DNA of 64,000 nucleotides. It comes from JBBKWU01 sp037969035. Lineage in GTDB: Bacteria > Pseudomonadota > Alphaproteobacteria > Micavibrionales > Micavibrionaceae. A program made the position numbers and the translations under genes. The stretch is from the NCBI GenBank assembly GCA_037969035.1, contig JBBKWU010000008.1, positions 1 through 64,000 of the forward strand, given 5' to 3'. Positions 41,958-50,691 of the stretch are shown here, piece by piece; positions within the stretch are counted from its first letter, which is position 1, and each line of letters begins with the position of its first letter. The notes under the pieces are model-generated. The model ran no database searches, was not told the origin of the DNA, and saw only the letters and a list, made by a program, of their open reading frames with translations.

Positions 41958-42152
41958 GGTCTTCCGTTCTTTGATCTTTGCCATGATATAGGCAAAAGCG
42001 CGTGAACGCAAAGGAGAATAACGACTTTTGCAGTGTCCTTCCACCCACTCTTTCATATGTGGGGCTTAAAAGCTCATGCTGTGCCTCTTTTTGCCTATTT
42101 AGGTAGGAAAAAATGGCCTATCGGTGAAAAATACCGCCTGTTTATGAGGAGC

Positions 42153-42170
42153 AGCACGCGGTGCTTTTTT
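42153..42170 (+). terminator. Small terminator-like hairpin without a known gene
   Basis: AGCAC and GTGCT enclose a GCG loop, followed by six T. It is oriented for plus-strand transcription. No plus-strand gene precedes it, so it might end a small RNA from about 42050-42150 or shield the downstream promoter. Confidence 0.4.
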
Positions 42171-42217
42171 ATTATTATCTATTTGAAATTAAACGATAAA
42201 TTTAAAAACTGTCAAAT

Positions 42218-42232
42218 TGGCACAGCTCTCGC
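42218..42232 (+). promoter_or_regulatory. Sigma-54-like (-24/-12) promoter
   Basis: TGGCAC (42218-42223), five bases, then TCGCA; the invariant GG (42219-42220) and GC (42231-42232) are separated by 10 bases, as required for RpoN. Only one base departs from the TTGCA consensus. It lies 85 bases upstream of the GGDEF gene start. Confidence 0.55.
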
Positions 42233-42316
42233 AATGTACTGTTTCGGGACGGATTGAAAACAATAATAAAATAAACGATCCGAATATTAAAACGATTTAA
42301 AAGGGTGCAAAACAAC

Positions 42317-43171
42317 ATGACAACAGATCGTATAAAAGAACAGGACATTGCAAAGGCTGCAGCAAAGCGCGGCAAAGGTAATATTTACAGCCGTCTAAAC
42401 GGAGGACGCAAAATGTTTTCAGCGACGCGTCAAAACGCGACATTCGGTAAAAAAGAAGAAAAAAGCAACAACAGCGAAAGCCTGTTAGCGCTGCTCAAAG
42501 AAAAAGAGCGCGAGCATGCAGGTCAAGAACGTTTCATCAGCGCAACAATGTCTTTGTTAAAGCAAGCAAACACAATGATCGAACGTGCAGAAGAAAAATT
42601 AACAGCACAAGAAGGCCGCATTGCGCATCTTGAGAACCTTACAACAACAGATGAGCTTACAGGCTTGCAAAACCGTCGCGGTTTTTACCAAACCTTCACT
42701 CGTGAGCTTGATCGTTGTGTGCGTGGTCAATCACAAGGTGGTTTGCTGGTTTTGATCGATCTTGATAATTTTAAGCACATCAATGATACATACGGCCATT
42801 TGGCTGGTGATGCAGCACTTCGCCTCGTTGCCCGCACATTGACCGAAACAATTCGTTTGATGGATGTTGCGGCGCGTTTGGGCGGTGATGAATTTGTATT
42901 GCTTTTGTCCAACACCACCAAAAAAGAAGCCGCCAGCCGTGGACAAGATCTCGCATGGCAGTTGAATAATTTGTCACTTGCTTGGTACGGGCAGGAAATC
43001 CCAGTACGTGCAAGCGTTGGTTTCCGCTCATACAAAGCCGGTGACAAAGCCGAGAAAATATTTAACGAAGCCGATACCGAGCTTTACGCAAACAAGCGCG
43101 AGCGTGCTTACAGCCGCGGCAGTAATCTGCCAACAACAACGACAGGAGACCATGCTGGCGCGACTGCGTAA
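42317..43171 (+). CDS. GGDEF diguanylate cyclase
   Basis: A 284-residue cytoplasmic protein. Residues about 50-105 are a charged coiled coil (LLALLKEKEREHAGQERF onward) and about 115-270 a full GGDEF domain: DELTGLQNRRGFYQ, the IDLDNFKHINDTYGHLAGDA metal/phosphate site, the catalytic GGDEF in AARLGGDEFVLLL, and an RxxD inhibitory site before it (RLMD). It should make c-di-GMP. No sensory domain other than the coiled coil is visible. I start at the ATG at 42317. Regulation by sigma-54 is inferred from the promoter upstream. Confidence 0.9.
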   Translation: MTTDRIKEQDIAKAAAKRGKGNIYSRLNGGRKMFSATRQNATFGKKEEKSNNSESLLALLKEKEREHAGQERFISATMSLLKQANTMIERAEEKLTAQEGRIAHLENLTTTDELTGLQNRRGFYQTFTRELDRCVRGQSQGGLLVLIDLDNFKHINDTYGHLAGDAALRLVARTLTETIRLMDVAARLGGDEFVLLLSNTTKKEAASRGQDLAWQLNNLSLAWYGQEIPVRASVGFRSYKAGDKAEKIFNEADTELYANKRERAYSRGSNLPTTTTGDHAGATA

Positions 43172-43283
43172 CCCTTTAACCCCAACGCGTACACTTTTCA
43201 TTTTGAACATGAATTAATAGAACAAACTTCCGTCTGCCGTCCCTCCCAAACCGTGACCCAAACCCTAGGCAGGCGAAACCCCG

Positions 43284-43320
43284 GACCCGATGCTTTCCCC
43301 AAGGCGTCGGGTCTTTCTTT
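43284..43320 (+). terminator. Rho-independent terminator of the GGDEF gene
   Basis: GACCCGA pairs with TCGGGTC, with a further GC pair inside, followed by TTTCTTT. It lies about 110 bases downstream of the GGDEF stop and is oriented for the plus strand. Confidence 0.75.
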
Positions 43321-43418
43321 GTGGACAATAATATCCATAAAAGATTAAAAGTTGTAATTTTTGGTTGGTTTGTCTACTCTTGTTGAAATAATTAAAAAGA
43401 AACAGCAGGGAGTATTGA

Positions 43419-43862
43419 ATGACACAACATAATTTATCATCATCATTTACGGATTTTTCCAAAAGATTGCTCGACGATCCGCGCGCGAGTAGCGTGTTGA
43501 TGGTTGAAAACCCGCTGGGGCTTTCGTCCAAAATTGCTGCCGAAATTGTTGATCGCCTTTTGACCCGCGCCTTTAACGAAGGCCGTGGCGAAGATATGAT
43601 CAAAGAAATCGTGCGCCGCGTTGATAAAATAAATTCGTGGGTTGCCGAAGACGCAGGACATCTTGAGTTTGTCAAAGAACTTGATCGCGAGTCTAAATCA
43701 CCTGCGTTGCGTGTGTTTAACTTGCAAGCCAAAGCCGATGGCGAAAATGTTATGCTCAAAGATTTCACAGGCACCGATCACGTGGATGAACACCTGAACC
43801 CAGACGAAGCCAAATACGCCAAAATGCTGGCTGACATGAAGCCAACAGGTATGAAAATGTAA
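43419..43862 (+). CDS. Hypothetical protein, 147 aa
   Basis: A soluble, mostly helical protein with no family I recognise. It begins TQHNLSSSFTDFSKRLLDD, has a central helix (KIAAEIVDRLLTRAFNEG), and an acidic C-terminal part ending in PTGMKM. A clear AGGGAG precedes the ATG by about 7 bases, and a terminator follows, so it is a real single-gene unit. Confidence 0.65.
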   Translation: MTQHNLSSSFTDFSKRLLDDPRASSVLMVENPLGLSSKIAAEIVDRLLTRAFNEGRGEDMIKEIVRRVDKINSWVAEDAGHLEFVKELDRESKSPALRVFNLQAKADGENVMLKDFTGTDHVDEHLNPDEAKYAKMLADMKPTGMKM

Positions 43863-43892
43863 TCTGGCGCTTATCGCCACCTATCAGAAATT

Positions 43893-43926
43893 AAAAAGCT
43901 GCCTCATTGGGCAGCTTTTGTTTTAT
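43893..43926. terminator. Bidirectional terminator
   Basis: AAAGCTGCC and GGGCAGCTTT form the stem, with TTTTGTTTT on the right and a run of A on the left. It lies between the 147-residue gene (plus) and aspS (minus). Confidence 0.85.
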
Positions 43927-43949
43927 TAGGATTAGGCGATGTGCGCTAT

Positions 43950-45770
43950 TTACGCAGCTTCTGTCTTAAGCGCTTCCTTCGGCAGGTTCAGCTTGAGGTG
44001 CAAATCTTTTAACTGTTCCATGCCGGCTTCGCTTGGGGCGCCCATCATTTGATCTTCGTAAGCGCCGTTCATCACAAACGCATAAACTTCGCGCAAGTTC
44101 GGCTCGTCTGCTAATAACATCACGATACGGTCAATACCAAACGCCAAACCACCGTGTGGTGGGGCGCCAAAACGCATCGCATTCAGCATCCCGCCGAATT
44201 TTTTCTCGAGCGTTTCAAGATCATATCCTGCAATCCCGAATGCTTTTTCCATGATTTCAGGGCTGTGGTTACGAATAGCACCAGATGCCAACTCAAACCC
44301 GTTACAAACGCAATCATACTGGTTCGCCATGATGTCGAGCGGATCCATTGTGTTGAGCGCCTCTAAACCACCACGTGGCATAGAGAAGGGGTTGTGCGAG
44401 AAGTCAATTTTCTGCGCTTTTTCATCAAATTCATACATCGGGAAATCAACAACCCAACAGAATTTGTAGGTGTCTTTTTCGCGAGTTTCAATGCCTGCTT
44501 CATCCATCGCATCGCAAATCTTATCGCGCGCTTTGCCTGCCATGGAAGCTGCTTTTTTCTCCATATCACAGATAAAGAACACGGCATCGCCGTTCTCTAA
44601 CCCTGCTTTTTCACGAAGCACAGCTTGCGCGGCATCAGGAATGAATTTCGCAATCGGGCCTTTGGCTTCGCTTTCGGTGAACAGAATGTAACCAAGCCCC
44701 GGTGCGCCTTCGCTTTGCGCCCAACCATTAAGCTTGTCAAAGAAGCTGCGCGGTTGATCGCCGACTTTTGGCGCACGAATAGCACGGACAACGCCGCCTT
44801 TTTCAACAACGCCTTTGAACGCTTTGAATTCCACATCTTCACGGGCGAACACGTCTGATATATCAACAATCACAAGCGGGTTACGAAGGTCAGGCTTGTC
44901 TGAACCGTAGGTGAGCATGGCATCCGCATAGGCAAGGTTTGGCAACCATTCGACTTTGCGCTTTGTGCCTGTGAAATCGGCAAATTTCTCGAATGTTTTC
45001 TCAATGACAGGTTGAATGGCATCATGCACGTCTTGTTGCGTGACAAAGCTCATCTCAACATCAAGCTGGTAAAATTCTGCCAAACGATCCGCACGACCAT
45101 CTTCATCGCGGAAACATGGCGCTACTTGGAAATATTTATCAAAGCCTGACATCATCAACAATTGCTTAAACTGCTGTGGTGCTTGCGGCAGCGCATAAAA
45201 TTTACCGGGGTGTAAACGGGACGGCACCAAATAATCGCGCGCGCCTTCGGGGCTGCTTGCGGCTAGAATAGGGGTTTGGAATTCTTGGAAATCCTTTGCC
45301 CACATTTGTTCGCGCAAGTTACGAATGACATTGTTACGCAGACGAATGTTTTTCTGCATTTTCTCACGGCGTAAATCAAGGTAGCGGTATTTTAGGCGGT
45401 GCTCTTCGCCTGCGCCGTCATCTTCGGAAACTTGGAACGGCAGCACATCGGCGGCTGATTGCATGGTGGCTTCGTTGATATAAAGCTCAATATCGCCTGT
45501 TGAAAGGCGGCTGTTGGTTGTGCCTGCCGCGCGGTCACGCACTAGGCCAATCACCGTAATCACGCTCTCGCTACGCCATTTATCGATTTCGTTGATAAGG
45601 GGCGAATCTTCATCCACCACGCATTGTGTTATGCCGAATGTATCGCGCAGATCAATAAACAAAACGCCGCCATGATCACGTTTTTTGTGAACCCAGCCTG
45701 AAATTTTAACAGTTTGTCCAACGTGGCTTTTGTTTAACTCTCCGCAAGTATGCGTCCGAAATGCGTGCAT
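43950..45770 (-). CDS. aspS: Aspartyl-tRNA synthetase
   Basis: A 606-residue class II synthetase charging tRNA-Asp. The N-terminal OB-fold anticodon-binding domain is about 1-105 (VKISGWVHKKRDHGGVLFIDLRD), motif 2 is in FQVAPCFRDEDGRADR, the bacterial insertion (GAD) domain is about 290-420, and motif 3 is in GLAFGIDRIVMLLA. All three motifs are complete. The GAD domain shows the bacterial type. Whether it also charges tRNA-Asn cannot be read here. AAGGAAAA precedes the ATG. Confidence 0.96.
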   Translation of the reverse strand: MHAFRTHTCGELNKSHVGQTVKISGWVHKKRDHGGVLFIDLRDTFGITQCVVDEDSPLINEIDKWRSESVITVIGLVRDRAAGTTNSRLSTGDIELYINEATMQSAADVLPFQVSEDDGAGEEHRLKYRYLDLRREKMQKNIRLRNNVIRNLREQMWAKDFQEFQTPILAASSPEGARDYLVPSRLHPGKFYALPQAPQQFKQLLMMSGFDKYFQVAPCFRDEDGRADRLAEFYQLDVEMSFVTQQDVHDAIQPVIEKTFEKFADFTGTKRKVEWLPNLAYADAMLTYGSDKPDLRNPLVIVDISDVFAREDVEFKAFKGVVEKGGVVRAIRAPKVGDQPRSFFDKLNGWAQSEGAPGLGYILFTESEAKGPIAKFIPDAAQAVLREKAGLENGDAVFFICDMEKKAASMAGKARDKICDAMDEAGIETREKDTYKFCWVVDFPMYEFDEKAQKIDFSHNPFSMPRGGLEALNTMDPLDIMANQYDCVCNGFELASGAIRNHSPEIMEKAFGIAGYDLETLEKKFGGMLNAMRFGAPPHGGLAFGIDRIVMLLADEPNLREVYAFVMNGAYEDQMMGAPSEAGMEQLKDLHLKLNLPKEALKTEAA

Positions 45771-45800
45771 GGTATTTTCCTTTTAATTTTATAAGCAAAC

Positions 45801-45827
45801 AGCGGTGAGTATATCGACTTCACCGCT
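45801..45827 (-). terminator. Hairpin downstream of the 249-residue hypothetical gene
   Basis: AGCGGTGA (45801-45808) and TCACCGCT (45820-45827) form a perfect 8-bp stem, but the following T-run on the minus strand is interrupted. It may be a weak terminator before aspS or an RNA structure in the aspS leader. Confidence 0.45.
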
Positions 45828-45872
45828 GCTCTAAAAGGCATAATTTATGGTCAAATGTCAAGCGTCAGGCGT

Positions 45873-46622
45873 TTAAAGCCCTAGCTTTTGCATTTCTTGC
45901 AGAATTTTCACGCAAGGCGTTGTGTTTTCTTGCGGTACAGGTAATTCTGTCGGTGATGTTGTGCTACGTGCAAACATTGTCGCCAAATAAACATGAGCGT
46001 TACGTGCCATAAAACCTGGGGTTAAGAGTTCGTTACCCATTACAAATGCATGAGCAAACCGTGTGACGTCCTCGAATGATTCACTATGCACTATAACACT
46101 GTCTTGAACTTCACCATTCATGATGCGCTGTGCGATATCGTTTAGTGAAGCGTCATGGCTCTCGATATCGTCCCCCGACCAGTCTTGTTTTTTGACCGTA
46201 GTGGCGCTGTATGCGTAAACATCAGACGCGTGTACAATTTCTGAAGCCTCACAACCCAGCACTGCCGAAGCCGCCCGTATAAATTCTGTAGGTAGCGTTG
46301 TATCATTGTTTTTGAGGGCAGCGTTCATCAAGCGCGATGTATCCATACAGCTCATGCGTAGGGCAACAACAGCAAAATCATGCTCTTGGACGCAAATATT
46401 TGCTGGCCATGCTCTGCCGTCGGCGCCTTCTTTGACATTCAGCGCATGGGTATCGCCGTAAGCGCGCATCAATTCGTTTGTTGTGGGAAACAGGACGCCT
46501 TCTTCATTGATATCAACCGCGTGGCTCTCAGGATCGTGATTTGATACGCATCCATCATCTGTTTGGATAATGTACCCTTTATATGTTCCGCCGAAATCGG
46601 ATGTGAATGTCTTGATCGCCAT
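45873..46622 (-). CDS. Hypothetical protein, 249 aa
   Basis: The family is not recognised. The protein is soluble, acidic and unusually rich in His, Asp and Ser. It has no signal peptide or membrane segment. It starts at 46622 behind GGAGAG; the open frame extends 11 codons further without a better site. Segments such as DDGCVSNHDPESHAVDIN and RNAHVYLATMFA suggest an ordered domain, but I cannot name it. It is divergent from rnd, 110 bases away. Confidence 0.6.
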   Translation of the reverse strand: MAIKTFTSDFGGTYKGYIIQTDDGCVSNHDPESHAVDINEEGVLFPTTNELMRAYGDTHALNVKEGADGRAWPANICVQEHDFAVVALRMSCMDTSRLMNAALKNNDTTLPTEFIRAASAVLGCEASEIVHASDVYAYSATTVKKQDWSGDDIESHDASLNDIAQRIMNGEVQDSVIVHSESFEDVTRFAHAFVMGNELLTPGFMARNAHVYLATMFARSTTSPTELPVPQENTTPCVKILQEMQKLGL

Positions 46623-46732
46623 GGTTGTCTCTCCTGTATATAATTTATAACCCATGGTTTAAATATGTTTAATCGTTCTGTCAAATAATTTTGTTCTTGG
46701 CGCATGCTGCAAAACAGCGTAAACAGAAGCCC

Positions 46733-47884
46733 ATGAGTGTAATTACAGATACAAAAGAGCTGGCAGCTATCTGCCAAAAATTGGCCGAAAACGACTTTCT
46801 GACCATCGATACGGAATTTTTGCGGGAGCGTACATACTACCCCAAGCTTTGCCTTGTGCAGCTTGCGGGGCCTGATATTGACGCGGTTGCCGTTGATGTT
46901 TTGGATAAAGGTCTGGATTTACAGCCGCTTTATGATTTGATGGCTGACGAGAGCGTGGTCAAGGTATTCCATGCCGCGCGTCAGGATTTAGAAATTTTCT
47001 ACAACCATACAGGTACTGTTCCCGTTCCTATTTTTGATTCACAGGTTGCCGCCATGGTTTGCGGCTTAGGTGATTCGATTGGTTACAGCAATTTGATTAA
47101 CGAACTTTGCGGTGTACGCCTTGATAAGGGCGCGCAATTCACTGATTGGTCACGCAGACCGTTATCTGACAAGCAATTATCATATGCGCTGGATGATGTG
47201 ACTTATCTGCGCGATGCGTATTTAAAGCTTTCGGAAAAGCTGGAAACACAAGGCCGTCAAAATTGGGTGTCTGAAGAGATGATGGTTTTGCGTGCGCCTG
47301 AAACGTATCAAAACCCACCAGATGAGGCTTATCAGCGCATCAAAGTACGTTCTGAGAGCCCGAAAACATTGATGGTTCTGAAGGAATTAGCAGCTTGGCG
47401 CGAAAAAGAGGCACAACGCCGCGACATGCCGCGCGGTCATGTTTTGCGCGATGACAGCTTGGTTGATATTGCCGTCCATGCACCGAAAAACGCGCAAGAA
47501 CTCTCAAAATCCCGTAAAATTTCGGCTGATATGGCCAATGGGCACATCGGCAAAGCGATTCTGTCGTGTGTTGCGCGGGCGGCGTCAACGCCTAAAGATC
47601 AATGGCCAAAGCCTGAGCATAAAAAACGTATGGATCCGGAACATGGTGCTGCGCTTGAAATGCTGAAAATGCTGCTGAGGATTCAGTCCAGCGAAAATGG
47701 TGTCGCTGCCAAATTAATTGCTGGTATGGATGAATTGCACGTCCTTGCCTCCGAAGATAAGCCCGATATCCCTGCTTTAAAGGGGTGGCGTTACGAAGTG
47801 TTTGGCAAAGATGCTCTCGCGCTAAAAGGCGGAAAAATAAGCTTAAGTTTGGAAAATAACAAGATTAAGAAGGTTAAAATCTAG
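46733..47884 (+). CDS. rnd: Ribonuclease D
   Basis: A 383-residue 3'-5' exoribonuclease for tRNA maturation. The DEDD exonuclease residues are visible: Asp and Glu in LTIDTEFLRE, Asp in VKVFHAARQDLEIF, and the YALDDVTYL motif with the last acidic residue. HRDC domains follow from about 200 (LMVLKELAAWREKEAQRRDMPRG). I start at MSVITDT (46733); the upstream frame is probably not translated. Confidence 0.92.
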   Translation: MSVITDTKELAAICQKLAENDFLTIDTEFLRERTYYPKLCLVQLAGPDIDAVAVDVLDKGLDLQPLYDLMADESVVKVFHAARQDLEIFYNHTGTVPVPIFDSQVAAMVCGLGDSIGYSNLINELCGVRLDKGAQFTDWSRRPLSDKQLSYALDDVTYLRDAYLKLSEKLETQGRQNWVSEEMMVLRAPETYQNPPDEAYQRIKVRSESPKTLMVLKELAAWREKEAQRRDMPRGHVLRDDSLVDIAVHAPKNAQELSKSRKISADMANGHIGKAILSCVARAASTPKDQWPKPEHKKRMDPEHGAALEMLKMLLRIQSSENGVAAKLIAGMDELHVLASEDKPDIPALKGWRYEVFGKDALALKGGKISLSLENNKIKKVKI

Positions 47885-47986
47885 TTTTGCTGCATCGCAA
47901 AGGTGCTTTTTCTTGACATAAGTTGAGGTAATAGGGTAAAAATCATCATCGAAATTCAATGAATGCTTTAATAGGAGAATTTACAG

Positions 47987-48517
47987 ATGGTTATCCAAAC
48001 TTTCCCAGTGCCAGGCAATTGGTCAGACAAATCTGAGCAATCCCCTTATAAACAAATGCAGCAAGATTTTGCGACGGCTGTTGCAAAGCAAGACAAAGGT
48101 TCCGAGCAATGGTGGAACGGTGTTGCCGCTGCTATTAACGGGATAGTCTATCAAATGAGCTTTGAATGGGCCGAAGGTAAATTCTGTCCTATCGAAGGCT
48201 ATTATGACGAAAACGGCGTGTCGGATGCGCGTGCCGCTGTGTTGCAAGATCAATTGATGCCGCATTTAAAACAAACAAATGGCGTGCACGCTGTTGAGTT
48301 GGGTAGAATACTCTGGACGCTTAAGCAGTACAATAAATTTGGCGCAGCAACAAAGTATAATGAGTATAAAGACGATATGAACGATGTGATGTCATCACTG
48401 AGCGCGTTTGTAAAGTCTGTTCCTGAACTTGAAAAACGCAATGCGTCCACAACGCCATCTGGCACGGATGAAATACCATATATTCATACAAAACCAGGAT
48501 TTTCATTTAACGTCTAA
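47987..48517 (+). CDS. Hypothetical protein, 176 aa
   Basis: A soluble protein with a tryptophan-rich central part (EQWWNGVAAAINGIVYQMSF, then EWAEGKFCPIEGYY) and helical C-terminal half. I do not recognise the family. AGGAG precedes the ATG by 9 bases, so translation is well supported. It lies between rnd and the trehalose-phosphatase-like gene on the same strand, 18 bases from the latter. Confidence 0.65.
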   Translation: MVIQTFPVPGNWSDKSEQSPYKQMQQDFATAVAKQDKGSEQWWNGVAAAINGIVYQMSFEWAEGKFCPIEGYYDENGVSDARAAVLQDQLMPHLKQTNGVHAVELGRILWTLKQYNKFGAATKYNEYKDDMNDVMSSLSAFVKSVPELEKRNASTTPSGTDEIPYIHTKPGFSFNV

Positions 48518-48535
48518 ATATTTTAAGAAGATTAT

Positions 48536-49396
48536 ATGCAGTTTGATGACCTAAAGCATGTATTGACGTTGTCCCCCGATAAGCCCCACGCTTTGAGGGA
48601 GCTTTTCGAGGCCGCACAAACAGGCAATCTGGTTATCTTTTCCGATTATGATAAAACAATGGGCGCCTTTATGCCGGGGCAGCATGATGGTTTTCCTGTA
48701 GATAATGAACTCGTCGAACTTGTGAAACCGTTTGGCGAGTTTTTTGTACCTGTCACAGGCCGCCCATTGAAATTTTTAGAAACTGTCCACGGTGATAGCT
48801 ATAAGCCTTATTGCGGCACAGAACACGGCGCGATCCTTTCTGATATTGGCACGAATGATGAACTGATCTCATACCGCGTGCCTGATTTATCTGATGTCCG
48901 TAGCAAAATTGAAAAACTTGTCGTGAAATATCAAGGCGCACAAGTTGAACTTCATAAACAAGCCACATTAACAGCCGAATTCACAAAAGCCGCCAATGCT
49001 CTTGACGTTGTCTCACCAGAGCTTGAGCAAAGAATTCGCGCCTTACTTGAATCTGATCCGAAATATGCGGATGTGAACATCATTAATGGCAGCGTAAAAG
49101 GTAATTGCTACATCGAACTCACCCATAAAGACGTGAGCAAAGGTAATGCTGTGCGTTATTTCATGGATAATGTCCCTGCGTTCCAAGGCAAAAAAGCACT
49201 CTTCCTTGGCGACAGTGCCCCTGACGAAAGCGGTATGCTTGCCGCCCAAAATAACGCGGCAGGCGGTTTTGCGCTGGGCGTGACCAAAAATGCACCTGCA
49301 TGTGCTGATTTCAATGCCGTTGATTGGCGTGGCACACGTGCGGTTCTTAAAACGCTTGCTGACATTGTTCCATACGCGCCAAAACCAACGCGCTAG
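48536..49396 (+). CDS. Trehalose-phosphatase-like HAD hydrolase
   Basis: A 286-residue HAD-superfamily protein of the OtsB/Cof type. Motif I is IFSDYDKTMG (Asp-x-Asp with Lys in place of the usual Gly), motif II the Thr in VPVTGRP, and motif IV ALFLGDSAPDESG. The cap domain is about 100-195. This layout fits trehalose-6-phosphate phosphatase and related sugar phosphatases. No otsA is present nearby, so the substrate remains open. It precedes the SixA-like gene by 44 bases on the same strand. Confidence 0.75.
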   Translation: MQFDDLKHVLTLSPDKPHALRELFEAAQTGNLVIFSDYDKTMGAFMPGQHDGFPVDNELVELVKPFGEFFVPVTGRPLKFLETVHGDSYKPYCGTEHGAILSDIGTNDELISYRVPDLSDVRSKIEKLVVKYQGAQVELHKQATLTAEFTKAANALDVVSPELEQRIRALLESDPKYADVNIINGSVKGNCYIELTHKDVSKGNAVRYFMDNVPAFQGKKALFLGDSAPDESGMLAAQNNAAGGFALGVTKNAPACADFNAVDWRGTRAVLKTLADIVPYAPKPTR

Positions 49397-49440
49397 GAAT
49401 TTTCCTTAGAAAACCGCTCTGATTTTGTTATGCTCTCCGC

Positions 49441-49938
49441 ATGACATTGAACTTATTCATATTGCGTCACGCGCAATCACCGATGATTCGTGGTGATGAT
49501 TTTGACCGCCCTTTAAGTGATAAAGGCTTGGCGGATATGAAATTATTGGCGGATATAATGACCAAGCGCGGCTTTGCGCCGTCTTATTGTCATTGCTCTC
49601 CCGCCAATCGTACGCGGCAAACTTTGCGGATGCTGACACAAAATGGTCTTGATGGTCTTAAAATAGATTCTCCAGAAAATCTCTATAACGGACCTGCAGG
49701 CACATTGTATCAGGCAATCAAAAGCACTGACAACAGCCATAAATCAGCAATGATTGTCGCGCATAACCCTGGAGTGTACGATTTGGCAGTTTTCCTGACA
49801 AAGCCCGATCAATACGGGGCACTTTGCACAGGGTATAAGCCGGGCACTTTAACAGCATTGCAGTTTGATTGTGAAAACTGGGCGGATGTCATGCCCAATA
49901 GCGGCGCCGTGCAGGACGTTATTATCCCTACTGATTAA
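49441..49938 (+). CDS. SixA-like histidine phosphatase
   Basis: A 165-residue small histidine phosphatase. The phospho-acceptor motif is LRHAQSP at the N terminus, followed by DRPLSDKGLADM, the RTRQT pocket and the second catalytic His in IVAHNPGVYDLA. SixA removes phosphate from histidine of phosphorelay Hpt domains; a hybrid kinase with an Hpt domain lies about 5.3 kb away, but a link is only a guess. Its end overlaps the hda 3' end by 11 bases. Confidence 0.85.
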   Translation: MTLNLFILRHAQSPMIRGDDFDRPLSDKGLADMKLLADIMTKRGFAPSYCHCSPANRTRQTLRMLTQNGLDGLKIDSPENLYNGPAGTLYQAIKSTDNSHKSAMIVAHNPGVYDLAVFLTKPDQYGALCTGYKPGTLTALQFDCENWADVMPNSGAVQDVIIPTD

Positions 49939-50665
49939 ACAGCTCGCCCGCGCCTGCAAGCTCGGATCTTTCTAATAACACACGCCGCATGAGCGGCACA
50001 GAAATCGGACGCTTTTCTGAGAGTGCCAGCTTATCCGCAATATCCACCAATTCATGTGCGGCAGCAAAGGAACGCTCCATCCGTGGCAGTAGATACATAA
50101 TCACGTCATGGCTGATCTGTAATTGACGGTCGGAAAAAAGCTTCACCAAAATTGCCGACAGCAACATATCATCAGGCGTTTGAATAGAAGCCGCGGGTGC
50201 CGCGCGCAGGCGTGAGGCCAAATCAGGAATGCTGAACGGGACATGCGTCGGTGCCATACGCATCGTAAGCAACATCGTGCGGCCTTCTTCTTTCATGATG
50301 TTGTAAAGGTGGAACAGCGTAGTTTCCCCCTCACGATCACCAAACCACGGATCGATATGGTCTAAAACCAAATGCTCGCCTTGCTTGGCGATATCATCGG
50401 CGTTTTGTTCGGCAAGGGTTGTGGTGTCAATCACGGCGGCTTTGGTCTTGTTCCGCCACACAGCAGCCAAATGGCTTTTCCCAGAGGCAGGCGGGCCATA
50501 AAGCACAAGCGCAGGCGCAGGCCATTGTGGCCAACGGTCAATCCATTCCACAGCGCCAGCATTCGGCGGCGCGATCAAAAAATCCTCACGCCCAAACGCA
50601 GGACGATGCCCCAAATCAAGGGGCAGTTGTGTTGAGGTTGTATTTGTTTTCTTTGCGTTCGCCAT
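49928..50665 (-). CDS. hda: Hda-like regulator of DnaA
   Basis: A 245-residue AAA+ protein of the DnaA-related Hda type. It begins with QLPLDLG, a sliding-clamp-binding motif expected for Hda. The P-loop is GPPASGKSH, Walker B appears as HLVLDHID, and sensor-like RLRAAPA follows. Hda, with the clamp, stimulates ATP hydrolysis by DnaA and so prevents over-initiation of replication. It sits downstream of the AI-2E transporter gene as in other alphaproteobacteria. Confidence 0.85.
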   Translation of the reverse strand: MANAKKTNTTSTQLPLDLGHRPAFGREDFLIAPPNAGAVEWIDRWPQWPAPALVLYGPPASGKSHLAAVWRNKTKAAVIDTTTLAEQNADDIAKQGEHLVLDHIDPWFGDREGETTLFHLYNIMKEEGRTMLLTMRMAPTHVPFSIPDLASRLRAAPAASIQTPDDMLLSAILVKLFSDRQLQISHDVIMYLLPRMERSFAAAHELVDIADKLALSEKRPISVPLMRRVLLERSELAGAGELFNQ

Positions 50666-50691
50666 GGGCGTGTCGTTTTTCTCGTTTCTCG

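Larger units (their letters stand above)
41958..42316. other. 359-base divergent spacer with sigma-54-like promoter and orphan hairpin
   Basis: The spacer lies between eipB (minus) and the GGDEF gene (plus). It holds a plus-strand hairpin with T-run at 42153-42170 and a sigma-54-like promoter at 42218-42232. Nothing resembling a gene was found between 41958 and 42150. Confidence 0.5.

Noticed and set aside
43265..43774. Minus-strand ORF of 169 residues
   Set aside because: Antisense to the 147-residue gene, which has a good ribosome-binding site, and it runs through the GGDEF terminator.
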